A stretch of 64,000 bases of DNA, from the NCBI RefSeq assembly GCF_022489025.1, contig NZ_JAKVTG010000009.1:1-64000 (forward strand). The letters are read 5' to 3'. This DNA is from Planococcus halocryophilus (lineage in GTDB: Bacteria; Bacillota; Bacilli; Bacillales_A; Planococcaceae). Shown here one piece after another: positions 8,903 to 17,989 of the stretch (position 1 is the stretch's first letter; each line of letters starts with the position of its first letter). Below the pieces are notes generated by a model. It searched no databases. It was not told the DNA's origin and was given only the letters and a program-made list of their open reading frames with translations. Both the position numbers and the translations under genes were made by a program.

Positions 8903-9963
8903 CCATTAAAGAGATTCGCTTAAAGACAGTACGAAGACTGCTCAAAACCCCTTTTAAATCTGTTTTACAGCAAGTAGATGAACGAGAAGTAATTGTGGTT
9001 AGCGTAAAAGGCGATTCAGGACAGACTGGCTACGGTGAATGTGTGGCATTTGAAACACCGTGGTACACAGAAGAAACCATTACCAGCTGTCGTTTCGTGC
9101 TAGAACAAGTGTTACTGCCACTGCTCACAAATCAAACTCTTCATCATCCAAAAGAAGTTTGGGAGTTGTTCAAAGCTGTGAAAGGCAACCGGATGGCAAA
9201 AGCAGCATTAGAGATGGCTGTGTGGGATTTATTTGCAAAACAACAGCAGCAACCGCTTTGGCAATTTGTCGGAGGCACTTCGAAAGCAATTCCCGCTGGC
9301 ATCGTCGTAGCTGCAGATCCGTCTCAAATAGGAGACAAAGTAGCACAAGCGAACAAAGCAGGCTACAAGCGAATCAAAATCAAAATTCACCCGGATACAG
9401 ATCCATCCATGTTGAAGTCCATTGTTAATAACTATCCCGAGATATTATTTTTCGCAGATGCCAATGGCAGTTTCGATAAAGACAATTTTGATCGACTAAC
9501 AGAATTTGATGATGTTGGATTTACGTTAATTGAACAGCCTTTTGGAGAACGAGAATGGATATTGCATGCACGAGCAAAACAACAACTCAAGACACAAATT
9601 TGTTTAGATGAAAGCATTGCTAGTGTAGAAGATGTTCAGCAAATGATCGACAGTAAAGCGGGCGATATTGTCGTTTTGAAAATGAGTCGCCTTGGTGGCT
9701 GGACGGAAACCTTGAAAGTGGTGGAATTGTGTCGTGAGAATTCGATCGGGATGTGGGTTGGTGGCATGATTGAATTTGGTGTATCGAAAGCCCATAATTT
9801 AGCGCTAGCATCTTTACCAGATATACACTATCCAGGTGATTTATCCGCCTCGAATCATTTCTGGGAAAAGGATATTATTCAACCAGCAATCATTGTCGAC
9901 AATGGTGGAATTCAGTTAAGCGATCAAATAGGAATAGGGTACATGGTAAATCTTGCCGAATAA
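8893..9963 (+). CDS. menC: o-succinylbenzoate synthase
   Basis: Enolase-superfamily dehydratase forming o-succinylbenzoate from SHCHC. 356 residues. The catalytic KxK is in RIKIKIHP, metal ligands are the Asp in FADANGSF, the Glu in LIEQPFGE and the Asp in CLDES, and the second catalytic Lys is in VLKMSRLGG. It starts 10 nt inside menE. Some family members are also N-acylamino-acid racemases, but the location supports MenC. Confidence 0.93.
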   Translation: MGITIKEIRLKTVRRLLKTPFKSVLQQVDEREVIVVSVKGDSGQTGYGECVAFETPWYTEETITSCRFVLEQVLLPLLTNQTLHHPKEVWELFKAVKGNRMAKAALEMAVWDLFAKQQQQPLWQFVGGTSKAIPAGIVVAADPSQIGDKVAQANKAGYKRIKIKIHPDTDPSMLKSIVNNYPEILFFADANGSFDKDNFDRLTEFDDVGFTLIEQPFGEREWILHARAKQQLKTQICLDESIASVEDVQQMIDSKAGDIVVLKMSRLGGWTETLKVVELCRENSIGMWVGGMIEFGVSKAHNLALASLPDIHYPGDLSASNHFWEKDIIQPAIIVDNGGIQLSDQIGIGYMVNLAE

Positions 9964-9991
9964 AATATTTCTTTAATTTGACGAAAAGTTC

Positions 9992-10023
9992 TTGAACGAC
10001 TGCTGTGTTTTTGGGTGTATAAT
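9992..10023 (+). promoter_or_regulatory. Possible promoter of the MOSC gene
   Basis: A consensus TATAAT at 10018-10023 with TTGAAC at 9992-9997; the 20-bp spacing is long, so the -35 assignment is doubtful. Confidence 0.4.
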
Positions 10024-10076
10024 ACAGAAAAGTAAATCAGAGTCGATTCGCTGGCGGATCATAAGGTGGGGGACAT

Positions 10077-10745
10077 ATGAAAAGTTCAGAAGAGGCGGTC
10101 ATCAAACATTTTGCGATTGGTTTACCTGAGAAAATGACGTATGGAAACGGCGAGGAAATGGAAACGGCTATTCGTAAAAAACAAGTGCGAGAAGCGTTTT
10201 TGACGAAAGAGGGTTTTAGAGGAGACGGAGTTGCTGATCTGAAATTTCACGGGGGACCGGACCGTGCGGTTTGTCTCTATCCTTATGAACATTATGCTTA
10301 TTGGAATGATCAATTTGAAACGGAATTACCCCCAACAGCATTCGGGGAAAACCTGACAGTGACAAGTATGCTGGAGCGGGATATTTGCATCGGCGATATT
10401 TTTCAAATAGGCGAAGCCGTCGTTCAAGTCACACAGGGACGAGTTCCTTGTAACACAATCGACAGACGTCTTGAGATGAAACCTTTGTTAAAAGCAATGG
10501 TGAAAACGGGGTATACGGGCTATCTTTGCCGAGTGTTAGAAGAAGGAATGGTTCGAGCTGATTCGACTATTCGGAAGGTGTCAAAAAGTCCGACACGAGT
10601 GTCAGTTCTTTATGCGAATGAAATTAATTTCCACAAGCCGAAAGACGTATCCGGGATTATGAAAGTGCTTGAAGCGGATGAACTAGCAGATGAATGGCGT
10701 CAGTTTTTGACAAAGCGATTGACGAAATTGACGTCAGGGAAGTAG
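10077..10745 (+). CDS. MOSC domain protein (YiiM-like)
   Basis: 222 residues. MOSC (molybdenum cofactor sulfurase C-terminal) domain of the YiiM type, with the conserved region LKFHGGPDRAVCLYPYEHY, FGENLTV and the Cys in GRVPCNTIDRR that is expected to bind the sulfur or cofactor. A C-terminal 3-alpha extension follows. Family members reduce N-hydroxylated substrates with the molybdenum cofactor; the substrate here is unknown. Preceded by GGTGGGGGAC and followed by a strong terminator; it stands alone. Confidence 0.85.
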   Translation: MKSSEEAVIKHFAIGLPEKMTYGNGEEMETAIRKKQVREAFLTKEGFRGDGVADLKFHGGPDRAVCLYPYEHYAYWNDQFETELPPTAFGENLTVTSMLERDICIGDIFQIGEAVVQVTQGRVPCNTIDRRLEMKPLLKAMVKTGYTGYLCRVLEEGMVRADSTIRKVSKSPTRVSVLYANEINFHKPKDVSGIMKVLEADELADEWRQFLTKRLTKLTSGK

Positions 10746-10794
10746 TATCAAATATAAGATGATGAAACAGATTATTTATTATCAAAAAAAAGAA

Positions 10795-10837
10795 GTGGTG
10801 GAATGAGTGTTATAGCACTCATTCCACCACTTTTTTT
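10795..10837. terminator. Bidirectional terminator between MOSC gene and zinc-binding lipoprotein gene
   Basis: Sixteen-base-pair stem (GTGGTGGAATGAGTG with its complement) with a TATA loop and T7 on the plus side, A7 on the minus side; shared by two convergent genes. Confidence 0.92.
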
Positions 10838-10852
10838 AGGAAATTTTTTCTT

Positions 10853-11842
10853 CTATTTCAAAATCGTTTCCAACACTTGAAGATTTTTCTCCATTAACGT
10901 GAAGTAAGTTTCTTCGTTATCGATGTTTTCTTGCGTTAAGACGCCAAGGTTGTGCATGTCGATGGCTTCTGCACCGACCTCTTTTTGGATGACTTTCGTT
11001 AAGTTAGAGGATACGTTTTGTTCGAAAACAATATATTGTAAATCGTATTCTTTAGCTAAATCTACAATCTCCGTCAATTCTTTTTGTGACGGTTCGTTTT
11101 GACTGTTTAAGCCAGCAATGGCGATTTGTTTAAAGCCATATGGTTCTGAAAGATACCCAAAGGCAGCGTGAGAAACAAAAAATGTGTCTTTACTTACACG
11201 TTCTGCTAAAGAGTCGAACGAACGATCTAAGGTTTCTAGTTCAACAATAAGTTCTGTGTAATTACTTTCGTACACTTCTGCATTTTCTGGGTCTGCTTGA
11301 ACTAAAGAATCTTTAATCGATTCTACTAGTTTTTCACTTAATACAGGAGACATCCAGACGTGTGGGTCAGTTGAACCGTGGTCGTGACCATCATCACTTT
11401 CAGCTTCTTCCGCATGCTCGTCTTCGACTACATCTTCTTCGTGTGTATCTTCTACGTGACCCAGTGCGGCTTCTATATCTTCATCTGTAATTTGATCCGC
11501 AGTCGCTACGAATTCGACATTTTCATTTTCCAATGTCTTTTTCGCATTATCGATAAATCCTTCTAGACCCAGTCCAATTGAGAACATCAAATCTGCATCT
11601 GCTAGCTTAATCATGTCTTGCTGTGTCGGTTCAAAAGCATGTTCATTAGATCCAGCCGGGTAAATCGATTGAACATCGATAAAGTCGCCGCCAATGCGTT
11701 CAGTAAAATAAGTTAGGGGATAAACGGTTGTATAAACTTGCAGCTTCGAGTCGTCCTTGTCGATACTCTGTGCTTCTTCGCTTGTTTTCCCGCAAGCTGC
11801 TAATAATAAAAGTAAAGATAGCAATAAAATAATTTTTTTCAT
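10853..11842 (-). CDS. Zinc ABC transporter substrate-binding lipoprotein (ZnuA/AdcA family)
   Basis: 329 residues. The N-terminal signal ends in a lipobox (LAAC, Cys20 or so), so the protein should be membrane-anchored outside the cell. Cluster A-1 features: the metal-binding His in NEHAFEPT, an acidic His-rich loop around residues 130-165 (HVEDTHEED..., DDGHDHGSTDPHVW), a second His in FFVSHAAFGY and the C-terminal acidic ligand. The His-rich loop is typical of zinc rather than manganese binders. The ATG at 11842 is preceded by GGAGG. No ATPase or permease gene is adjacent, so partners must be encoded elsewhere. A Zur-like palindrome lies just upstream. Confidence 0.88.
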   Translation of the reverse strand: MKKIILLLSLLLLLAACGKTSEEAQSIDKDDSKLQVYTTVYPLTYFTERIGGDFIDVQSIYPAGSNEHAFEPTQQDMIKLADADLMFSIGLGLEGFIDNAKKTLENENVEFVATADQITDEDIEAALGHVEDTHEEDVVEDEHAEEAESDDGHDHGSTDPHVWMSPVLSEKLVESIKDSLVQADPENAEVYESNYTELIVELETLDRSFDSLAERVSKDTFFVSHAAFGYLSEPYGFKQIAIAGLNSQNEPSQKELTEIVDLAKEYDLQYIVFEQNVSSNLTKVIQKEVGAEAIDMHNLGVLTQENIDNEETYFTLMEKNLQVLETILK

Positions 11843-11852
11843 ATTAACCTCC

Positions 11853-11873
11853 AAAATGTAATGATTACGTTTT
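11853..11873 (-). promoter_or_regulatory. Zur-box-like palindrome
   Basis: The inverted repeat GTAATGATTAC (11858-11868) with A/T flanks resembles the Bacillus Zur operator core (TAATnATTA flanked by CG). It sits 10-30 bp upstream of the zinc-binding lipoprotein start, where zinc-replete repression would be expected. Confidence 0.65.
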
Positions 11874-11928
11874 AATGACTAGTAGAATATTACATCATGC
11901 TCTTTAAAAACACAAGAAAAACCACCAA

Positions 11929-12159
11929 TTATTTTTTTGGTGGCCATTCTTCTGGAACAAAATCGATTCCGCCTTTGTGGAGAGGATGACAGCTTAAAAT
12001 TCGTTTTGTTGCTAAATATCCGCCCTTTAATGCGCCGTGTTTTTCAACTGCTTCGATTCCGTAATGAGAACAAGTTGGATAAAATCGGCAACTTGGCGGT
12101 GATAAAGGTGAGATAAATCGCTGATAAAAACGGAATATTTTTAGTAATACTGTTTTCAA
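11929..12159 (-). CDS. yidD: Membrane protein insertion efficiency factor
   Basis: 76 residues, usual length for YidD, which helps YidC/SecYEG insert proteins. Conserved RFYQRFISP, the [11 protein letters not shown] cysteine motif and [17 protein letters not shown] are all present. The start is TTG at 12159; only a weak purine tract (AAAGAG) precedes it, but the N-terminus aligns with the family. The stop codon lies in a short hairpin (CCACC/GGTGG, 11921-11944) followed by T5 on the minus strand that may act as terminator. Confidence 0.92.
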   Translation of the reverse strand: MKTVLLKIFRFYQRFISPLSPPSCRFYPTCSHYGIEAVEKHGALKGGYLATKRILSCHPLHKGGIDFVPEEWPPKK

Positions 12160-12194
12160 AATTGTTCAGCTCTTTTCGTCAGATTACTTTATAT

Positions 12195-12220
12195 GTTTAT
12201 TGTAGGGGCATGAGAGGTAT
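12195..12220 (+). promoter_or_regulatory. SigB-like promoter of dps
   Basis: GTTTAT at 12195-12200 and AGGTAT at 12215-12220 with a 14-bp spacer fit the general-stress sigma B consensus (GTTTAA, 13-15 bp, GGGTAT). B. subtilis dps is known to be SigB-dependent. Confidence 0.6.
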
Positions 12221-12266
12221 AAATAAAGTATAAGAACTTATCAAAAAAATTGGAGAGTGAATGGAA

Positions 12267-12713
12267 ATGTCAAACGAACTAAATCAAGAATTAAACGTAC
12301 AGGTGGCGACATGGTCTGTTGCTTACACAAAATTACATAATTTTCATTGGTACGTAAAAGGACCTTCGTTCTTTACATTGCATGTGAAATTTGAAGAATT
12401 GTATAACGAAGCAACGTTACACATGGATGAAATTGCTGAACGCCTACTTGCGCTTGGTGGAAAACCAGTGGCAACGATGAAAGAGCAGCTAGAGCTTTCT
12501 GTTGTTGAAGAAGCAAGTAGCAAAGAAACAGCAGAAGAAATGGTCGACGCCATAGTAAGTGATTATGACAAAATCATGAAATCCTTGAAAAAAGGCATGC
12601 ATTTAGCTGCTGACGACGGTGATGACATGACAGAAGACATGTTAAATGCCGTTCACCAAAACCTCGAAAAACATTCTTGGATGTTATCAGCATTTTTGGG
12701 CGAAAAGAAGTAA
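12267..12713 (+). CDS. dps: Dps-family DNA-protecting ferritin-like protein
   Basis: 148 residues forming a four-helix ferritin-like subunit. It oxidises and stores iron with peroxide and can bind DNA in a dodecamer. The ferroxidase residues are in [18 protein letters not shown] and [14 protein letters not shown]. The second ATG (12267) is used because GGAGAG is 9 nt upstream; the first ATG at 12261 is too close. Followed by its own terminator; the upstream SigB-like promoter suggests induction in general stress. MrgA is the alternative paralogue; no clear PerR box was seen. Confidence 0.9.
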   Translation: MSNELNQELNVQVATWSVAYTKLHNFHWYVKGPSFFTLHVKFEELYNEATLHMDEIAERLLALGGKPVATMKEQLELSVVEEASSKETAEEMVDAIVSDYDKIMKSLKKGMHLAADDGDDMTEDMLNAVHQNLEKHSWMLSAFLGEKK

Positions 12714-12726
12714 AATAAGATTATAC

Positions 12727-12756
12727 AAACGTACACTGAGTTTTAGTGTACGTTTT
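12727..12756 (+). terminator. Terminator after dps
   Basis: Hairpin AACGTACACT / AGTGTACGTT followed by T5. Confidence 0.88.
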
Positions 12757-12779
12757 TCTTATGGCAACGGGGTGAAGAA

Positions 12780-13238
12780 ATGCAGTATCAAGATCTGAAC
12801 GGATATTCGTGCGAATTATCATTTGAAAAAAACCGATTTTCGATTGAAAGCAAACATGTGTTAGTGATCTGTTGCTATAAAGGAGACTGGGTTTTAACAC
12901 GGCACAATAAACGTGGTCTAGAGTTTCCAGGCGGTAAAGTAGAGGCAGGCGAACGTTTACAAGACGCTGCGAAAAGGGAAGTTTACGAAGAAACGGGAGC
13001 CCTTGTCAAAGGGATGGAATGGCTAGCAGAATATGTTGTTTATACCGAACAGCCTTTTTGTAAAACGGTTTTTGTCGGGAAGGTCGACCAAATAGATACC
13101 ATTCCACTTCTTGAGACAAAAGGCATCATCTTATTGAAAGAGTTAAAACTCACAGAGGAATTTAGTTTTTTAATGAAAGATGAGGGAATGGCAACCATAA
13201 TAGAGAAGGTGAAACTACTTGGAAAATGGAACGATTGA
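12780..13238 (+). CDS. ytkD: Nudix nucleoside triphosphatase YtkD
   Basis: 152 residues, Nudix fold. The Nudix box is complete (GGKVEAGE, seven residues, then REVYEETGAL). B. subtilis YtkD hydrolyses oxidised nucleoside triphosphates such as 8-oxo-dGTP, which fits its position after dps. Start ATG at 12780 after a GGGGTGA tract. It overlaps the following hydrolase gene by 20 nt. Confidence 0.88.
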   Translation: MQYQDLNGYSCELSFEKNRFSIESKHVLVICCYKGDWVLTRHNKRGLEFPGGKVEAGERLQDAAKREVYEETGALVKGMEWLAEYVVYTEQPFCKTVFVGKVDQIDTIPLLETKGIILLKELKLTEEFSFLMKDEGMATIIEKVKLLGKWND

Positions 13239-13998
13239 AACAAAAAAACGTTATCCTTCTCCAAATCCTCACGTTCAATTAACTGAAATTGTGTATTGGT
13301 CAGAAGGACTGAGAGTAAAAGGAATGCTAGCTGAACCAAAAAAAAGAGGGAACTATAGTGGTATCTTGTATTTAAGAGGGGGCATTCAGTCGATTGGGAT
13401 GGTACGTCCTGCACGGATTGCTCAGTTTGCCGCGCAAGGTTTTGTGGTGTTTGCTCCGTATTATCGAGGCAATCGAGGCGGTGAAGGACGTGACGAATTT
13501 GCAGGTGAAGACCGGTGGGATGCTGTTCACGCAGTTGATGTGCTAAAAAAATTCAGCAATGGAAAAGTCCACTTGCTGGCATTTTCAAGAGGCGGTATCA
13601 TGGCATTATGGACAGCAATTTTACGTCAAGATATTATATCGGTCGTCACGTGGGCAGGTGTTACGGATACAGTATTAACGTATAAAGAACGCCCAGATAT
13701 GCGCCGTATGATGAAGCGACTTTATGGGGGAACCCCAAATACCGCTTTGACTCATTTTGAAGAACGCAATCCGTTATTGCGTATTGAAGAAACTACTGCG
13801 CCCGTTTTAATCATTCATGGCTTACAAGATGACAACGTCTCACCTGGACAAGCGTATTTGTTAGAAGAAGCGTTAAAATTAAACGATCAACCATATGAAA
13901 CGTGGTACTTTCCTGAGTACACGCATTTCTTTCCGCCCGCAGCAAATCGACAAACTGTAAAAGCGGTGTGTCACTGGATGAGAGAAAAAGAAAAGTAA
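13219..13998 (+). CDS. ytmA: Alpha/beta hydrolase, S9 peptidase-like (YtmA family)
   Basis: 259 residues. Prolyl-oligopeptidase-type alpha/beta hydrolase: YRGNRGGEGRDEF, nucleophile elbow AFSRGG, acid in HGLQDDNVSP and catalytic His in EYTHFF. Natural substrate unknown. The start is TTG at 13219, inside ytkD, with GAAGGTGA six bases upstream, so translation is probably coupled to ytkD. A strong terminator follows. Confidence 0.8.
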   Translation: MENGTIETKKRYPSPNPHVQLTEIVYWSEGLRVKGMLAEPKKRGNYSGILYLRGGIQSIGMVRPARIAQFAAQGFVVFAPYYRGNRGGEGRDEFAGEDRWDAVHAVDVLKKFSNGKVHLLAFSRGGIMALWTAILRQDIISVVTWAGVTDTVLTYKERPDMRRMMKRLYGGTPNTALTHFEERNPLLRIEETTAPVLIIHGLQDDNVSPGQAYLLEEALKLNDQPYETWYFPEYTHFFPPAANRQTVKAVCHWMREKEK

Positions 13999-13999
13999 A

Positions 14000-14036
14000 A
14001 AAAGCCCGTTCGGATTTTACTCCGAACGGGCTTTTG
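14000..14036. terminator. Bidirectional terminator between ytmA and pckA
   Basis: Stem AAAAGCCCGTTCGGA with its complement, loop TTTTACT, T4 on the plus side and A-run on the minus side; shared by the convergent genes. Confidence 0.9.
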
Positions 14037-14041
14037 TGAGA

Positions 14042-15631
14042 TTATTTTTGAGTTGGTCCGCCCTGCACGCTGATTTCAGGTGCGACAGTGCCGAACTTTT
14101 TAAAGTTTTCTTGGAATTCTTGTGCTAATTCATTCGCTTTTTGGTCGTATGCTGCTTTGTCTGACCAAGCATGGCGTGGGTTTAATACTTCTGTTGGAAC
14201 TCCAGGTACTTCTGTTGGAATTTCAAATCCGAAGATAGCTTCTTTTTCAGTTGGTACATTGTTTAATTCGCCTTTGATCGCAGCGCGAACCATTGTGCGC
14301 GTGTAGGATAGTTTCATACGACTACCAACTCCGTATACGCCACCAGTCCAGCCGGTGTTCACAAGGAAGACTTGAGCGCCGTGCTCGTCGATTTTCTTGC
14401 CAAGCATTTCAGCGTACACAGTTGCGTGTAACGGCAAGAAAGGTGAACCAAAGCAAGTGGAGAATGTTGCTTCAGGTGAAGTGATTCCGCGCTCTGTTCC
14501 TGCTAATTTTGACGTGTACCCACTTAAGAAATGGTACATTGCTTGTTCTTTTGTTAATTTACTGATTGGAGGCAATACGCCAAATGCGTCAGCAGTCAAG
14601 AAGACAATCGTTTTTGGATGTCCTGCAACAGAAGGATCTACAATATTGTCGATTGCTTGCATTGGGTATGCAGCACGTGTGTTTTCAGTTAATGAACCGT
14701 CGTCATAGTTTGGAATGCGTGTCTCAGGATCTACTACAACGTTTTCAAGAACTGAACCAAAACGGATTGCATCGTAAATTTGTGGTTCGTTCTCACGAGA
14801 CAAATTGATTGTTTTAGCGTAGCAGCCGCCTTCAATGTTAAAGACACCGTTATCTGACCAACCGTGCTCATCGTCACCGATTAGCTTGCGATTGCCATCA
14901 GCTGATAAAGTCGTTTTACCCGTACCAGATAGGCCGAAGAACAATGTTACATCGCCTTCAGGACCAACATTTGCTGAACAGTGCATCGGAAGAATGCCTT
15001 TTTCAGGAAGCAAGTAGTTCATAATAGAGAAGATCGATTTTTTCATTTCGCCAGCGTATTCAGTTCCGCCGATCAAAATGATCCTTTGCTCCATTGATAC
15101 AATGATGAAAGTTTCAGAAGCTGTGCCGTCAACTTCAGGGTCTGCCTGGAAAGTTGGAGCATACACAACAGTGAATTCAGCTTCATGTGTTTGTAATTCT
15201 TCAGCCGATGGACGGATGAACAATTGGTGAGCAAAAAGATTATGCCATGCGTATTCATTGATTGTTTGGATAGGTACACGTGATTCGTGGTCAGCACCAG
15301 CAAATCCTTTGAAAACGTAAAGCGCATCTTTGTCTTTTAAGTGCTTAATCACTTTAGCGTAGAGCTTTTCAAACACTTCGCTTGAGATTGGACGGTTCAC
15401 ATTGCCCCAGTCGACTTTGTTTTTAGAGCTTTCTTCTTCCACCATGTATTTGTCTTTCGGTGAGCGGCCAGTGTATTTTCCTGTTTCCGCTTTTACAGCG
15501 CCTTCCCGAGTTAATACCGCTTCCTTGCGGGATGTTGCTGCTTCCACTAATTGTGGCACTGATAATTGAACATGCACATTTTGGCCAGTTAAAAGTTCCT
15601 TCAAGTCGTTTGCAAAGTTCACTGAAGTCAT
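14042..15631 (-). CDS. pckA: Phosphoenolpyruvate carboxykinase (ATP)
   Basis: Gluconeogenic enzyme converting oxaloacetate plus ATP to phosphoenolpyruvate. 529 residues, usual length. Motifs in order: TGRSPKDKY substrate loop, [20 protein letters not shown]-loop [11 protein letters not shown] with IGDDEHGW behind it, and the adenine region near [18 protein letters not shown] before the ATG at 15631. The promoter carries a CcpN-like box, so repression by glucose is likely. Confidence 0.96.
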   Translation of the reverse strand: MTSVNFANDLKELLTGQNVHVQLSVPQLVEAATSRKEAVLTREGAVKAETGKYTGRSPKDKYMVEEESSKNKVDWGNVNRPISSEVFEKLYAKVIKHLKDKDALYVFKGFAGADHESRVPIQTINEYAWHNLFAHQLFIRPSAEELQTHEAEFTVVYAPTFQADPEVDGTASETFIIVSMEQRIILIGGTEYAGEMKKSIFSIMNYLLPEKGILPMHCSANVGPEGDVTLFFGLSGTGKTTLSADGNRKLIGDDEHGWSDNGVFNIEGGCYAKTINLSRENEPQIYDAIRFGSVLENVVVDPETRIPNYDDGSLTENTRAAYPMQAIDNIVDPSVAGHPKTIVFLTADAFGVLPPISKLTKEQAMYHFLSGYTSKLAGTERGITSPEATFSTCFGSPFLPLHATVYAEMLGKKIDEHGAQVFLVNTGWTGGVYGVGSRMKLSYTRTMVRAAIKGELNNVPTEKEAIFGFEIPTEVPGVPTEVLNPRHAWSDKAAYDQKANELAQEFQENFKKFGTVAPEISVQGGPTQK

Positions 15632-15693
15632 ATATATGTACCTTCCTTTTCTGTTATTCCCATAGCAATGGGGAGGATGTATATTCGTTCATT

Positions 15694-15721
15694 AGTATAA
15701 CACATTAGGTTTATTAGTCTA
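15694..15721 (-). promoter_or_regulatory. pckA promoter with CcpN-like operator
   Basis: On the minus strand a -35-like TAGACT (15716-15721) and -10 TATACT (15694-15699) are 16 bp apart. The -10 lies in TGTGTTATACT (15694-15704), an exact match to the CcpN consensus TRTGHYATAYW as I recall it from B. subtilis pckA and gapB. A perfect inverted repeat ATTAGT/ACTAAT (15713-15728) overlaps the -35. Confidence 0.6.
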
Positions 15722-15855
15722 CACTAATCCACTGCAGAAATTAAAAAAATGGATGACATTAACACTATATATAGAAAGAATAGTTGAACATTTCAAATTT
15801 ATAGGGGTTTTACAGCTTGTATCGCAAAGTCTGTCAATTTTATTTGATTAAAATG

Positions 15856-15884
15856 TTGACATCGCAGTGCTACTTCCGTATGAT
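15856..15884 (+). promoter_or_regulatory. metK promoter
   Basis: TTGACA (15856-15861), 17-bp spacer, TATGAT (15879-15884): near-consensus vegetative promoter just upstream of the SAM riboswitch. Confidence 0.85.
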
Positions 15885-15897
15885 GAAAAATTGAACG

Positions 15898-16018
15898 GAT
15901 ACTCTTATTCCGAGCTGGTGGAGGGGGCAGGCCCTATGAAACCCGGCAACCTGCTGCATTTGCAGTGATGGTGCCCAACCTGACACAAGGCGAACAGGCC
16001 TTGGATGATAAGAGTGAA
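15898..16018 (+). promoter_or_regulatory. SAM-I riboswitch (S-box leader)
   Basis: P1 stem ACTCTTAT/ATAAGAGT closes the aptamer; the conserved core GATGAAA-like TATGAAACCCGGCAACC and ATGGTGC segment are present. It is followed by an intrinsic terminator, so SAM binding should stop metK transcription. Confidence 0.95.
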
Positions 16019-16036
16019 AGGTGCTAATGATGATTT

Positions 16037-16075
16037 TTCCTTTCCTCATACAGAATGAGTGAAGGGATTTTTTTA
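16037..16075 (+). terminator. Riboswitch-controlled terminator
   Basis: Stem TCCTTTCCTCAT against ATGAG-T-GAAGGGA with one bulge, followed by T7. This is the expression platform of the S-box. Confidence 0.85.
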
Positions 16076-16216
16076 TGAAATGCCCTTAATCCTCGTGTGC
16101 AAAGGCCACAAACGGCTTGAAGTTCAATCCAGACTTTCTGGAACGGACTTGACATGGGAAACGAGTACCGTATCAATTTCGAGAGCAATCTCGCAGGATA
16201 TAAGGAGGAACATTTT

Positions 16217-17413
16217 TTGAAAAACCGTAGATTATTTACATCAGAATCAGTAACAGAAGGACATCCGGATAAAATCTGTGATCAAATCTCAGATGCTATT
16301 TTAGATGCTATTTTAACCGAGGATCCAAATGCACGCGTTGCGTGTGAAACAACTGTCACAACAGGACTTGTTCTAGTCGCTGGAGAAATCACGACATCTA
16401 CTTATGTGGATATTCCGAAAGTTGTTAGACAAACAGTAAAAGAAATTGGATACACACGCGCTAAGTATGGTTTTGACTCAGAAACAAGTGCTGTTCTTAC
16501 AGCAATTGATGAGCAATCACCAGATATCGCTGCAGGAGTTAACGTAGCGCTTGAATCACGTGATGGCCAAATGACAGATAAAGAATTAGATGATATCGGA
16601 GCAGGCGACCAAGGGTTGATGTTCGGATACGCAAACAACGAAACAGAAGAATTAATGCCATTGCCGATTTCATTGGCACATAAATTGGCACGTCGTTTGG
16701 CTGAAGTACGCAAAGAAGAAATTCTTCCATACTTGCGTCCAGATGGTAAAACACAAGTGACGGTTGAATATGATGAAAACAATAAACCGCTTCGTGTGGA
16801 TACAATTGTTATCTCAACTCAACATCATCCAGAAGTGACATTAGAGCAAATTCAACGCAACATTAAAGAGTACGTAATTAACGAAGTTGTACCAGCGAAA
16901 TGGATTGACGAAGATACGAAATACTTTATCAACCCAACTGGTCGTTTTGTTATCGGCGGACCTCAAGGAGATGCAGGTTTAACTGGACGCAAAATCATCG
17001 TTGATACTTACGGTGGCTATGCTCGTCACGGTGGCGGCGCATTCTCAGGAAAAGATGCAACAAAAGTAGACCGTTCAGCGGCTTACGCGGCACGTTATGT
17101 AGCGAAAAACATTGTAGCAGCTGGCCTTGCAGATAAATGTGAAGTTCAATTAGCTTATGCAATTGGTGTAGCACATCCTGTATCTATCGCATTTGATACG
17201 TTTGGAACTGGCATCGTTGATGAAGACACATTAGATGATTTGGTACGCGCAAACTTTGACTTGCGTCCTGCTGGCATCATTAAAATGTTGGATCTACGTC
17301 GCCCAATCTACAAGCAAACTGCAGCTTACGGACATTTTGGCCGTACGGATGTTGATTTGCCGTGGGAACGTACAGACAAAGCAGCGATCTTAAAAGAACA
17401 AGCTGGCGTTTAA
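16217..17413 (+). CDS. metK: S-adenosylmethionine synthetase
   Basis: Makes SAM from methionine and ATP. 398 residues from the TTG at 16217, which follows AAGGAGG by 8 nt and gives the family N-terminus [18 protein letters not shown]. An in-frame ATG at 16154 would add 21 residues unlike the family. Motifs [22 protein letters not shown] and GGGAFSGKD are intact. Controlled by the SAM riboswitch; a 140-nt stretch between riboswitch terminator and start contains two small hairpins (16128-16142, 16179-16193). Confidence 0.96.
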   Translation: MKNRRLFTSESVTEGHPDKICDQISDAILDAILTEDPNARVACETTVTTGLVLVAGEITTSTYVDIPKVVRQTVKEIGYTRAKYGFDSETSAVLTAIDEQSPDIAAGVNVALESRDGQMTDKELDDIGAGDQGLMFGYANNETEELMPLPISLAHKLARRLAEVRKEEILPYLRPDGKTQVTVEYDENNKPLRVDTIVISTQHHPEVTLEQIQRNIKEYVINEVVPAKWIDEDTKYFINPTGRFVIGGPQGDAGLTGRKIIVDTYGGYARHGGGAFSGKDATKVDRSAAYAARYVAKNIVAAGLADKCEVQLAYAIGVAHPVSIAFDTFGTGIVDEDTLDDLVRANFDLRPAGIIKMLDLRRPIYKQTAAYGHFGRTDVDLPWERTDKAAILKEQAGV

Positions 17414-17425
17414 GTTAACAATACG

Positions 17426-17466
17426 AAAAGGACGACTAGGCAGTGATGCCCGGTCGTCCTTTTTTA
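17426..17466. terminator. Terminator between metK and ytoA
   Basis: AAAAGGACGAC / GTCGTCCTTTTT hairpin; the A and T flanks allow use by both convergent genes. Confidence 0.9.
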
Positions 17467-17473
17467 CTGTTCG

Positions 17474-17989
17474 TTACTCTTTTTGGAGTGATTTATAATA
17501 AGCTGCTTTTTCTGCATATTCACGGACAATGCGTTTCATGTCTTCTTTGTCGTCTTCGCGAAGTTCACGGACAACTGTTGCAGGACGACCAAACGCTAAC
17601 ATACCAGGAGGAATAACTTTTCCTGGCGGCACGAGACTACCCGCACCAACAAATGCGCCTTCTCCAATTTCAGCTCCGTCAAGAATAAGAGAACCCATGC
17701 CGACTAACGCACCTTTACGAACCGTGCAGCTATGAAGCGTTACTTGATGCCCTATTGTTACTTCATCTTCAAGAAGTAAAGTTTTGCCTGGGCTTTGATG
17801 AAGCATGCACAAGTCTTGGATATTAACTTTATTGCCGATGATGGTGGGAGAAACGTCACCGCGAATGACGGTATTAAACCAAACGGATGAGTCAGCGCCA
17901 ATCGTCACATCGCCAGTGATTGTCGTATAGTCTGCAATAAAAGCAGATGTGTCGATTTGTGGAAATTTGTCTTTAAATGGATAAATCAT
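17474..17989 (-). CDS. ytoA: Gamma-carbonic-anhydrase-like hexapeptide protein
   Basis: 171 residues made of left-handed beta-helix hexapeptide repeats. The three metal-binding His of the gamma-CA family appear as LHQSP, then GHQVTLHSC. Members (YtoA, YrdA, CaiE/PaaY) may be carbonic anhydrases or thioesterase-like; activity is unproven for most. Start ATG at 17989 after AAGGAG. Single gene with a terminator shared with metK. Confidence 0.87.
   Translation of the reverse strand: MIYPFKDKFPQIDTSAFIADYTTITGDVTIGADSSVWFNTVIRGDVSPTIIGNKVNIQDLCMLHQSPGKTLLLEDEVTIGHQVTLHSCTVRKGALVGMGSLILDGAEIGEGAFVGAGSLVPPGKVIPPGMLAFGRPATVVRELREDDKEDMKRIVREYAEKAAYYKSLQKE

Noticed and set aside
12181-12260. PerR box upstream of dps
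   Set aside because: No TTATAAT-type inverted repeat was visible; the SigB-like promoter explains the region better.
16154-16216. Longer MetK starting at the ATG at 16154
   Set aside because: Adds 21 residues unlike the family; the TTG at 16217 has AAGGAGG at ideal spacing and gives the standard N-terminus.
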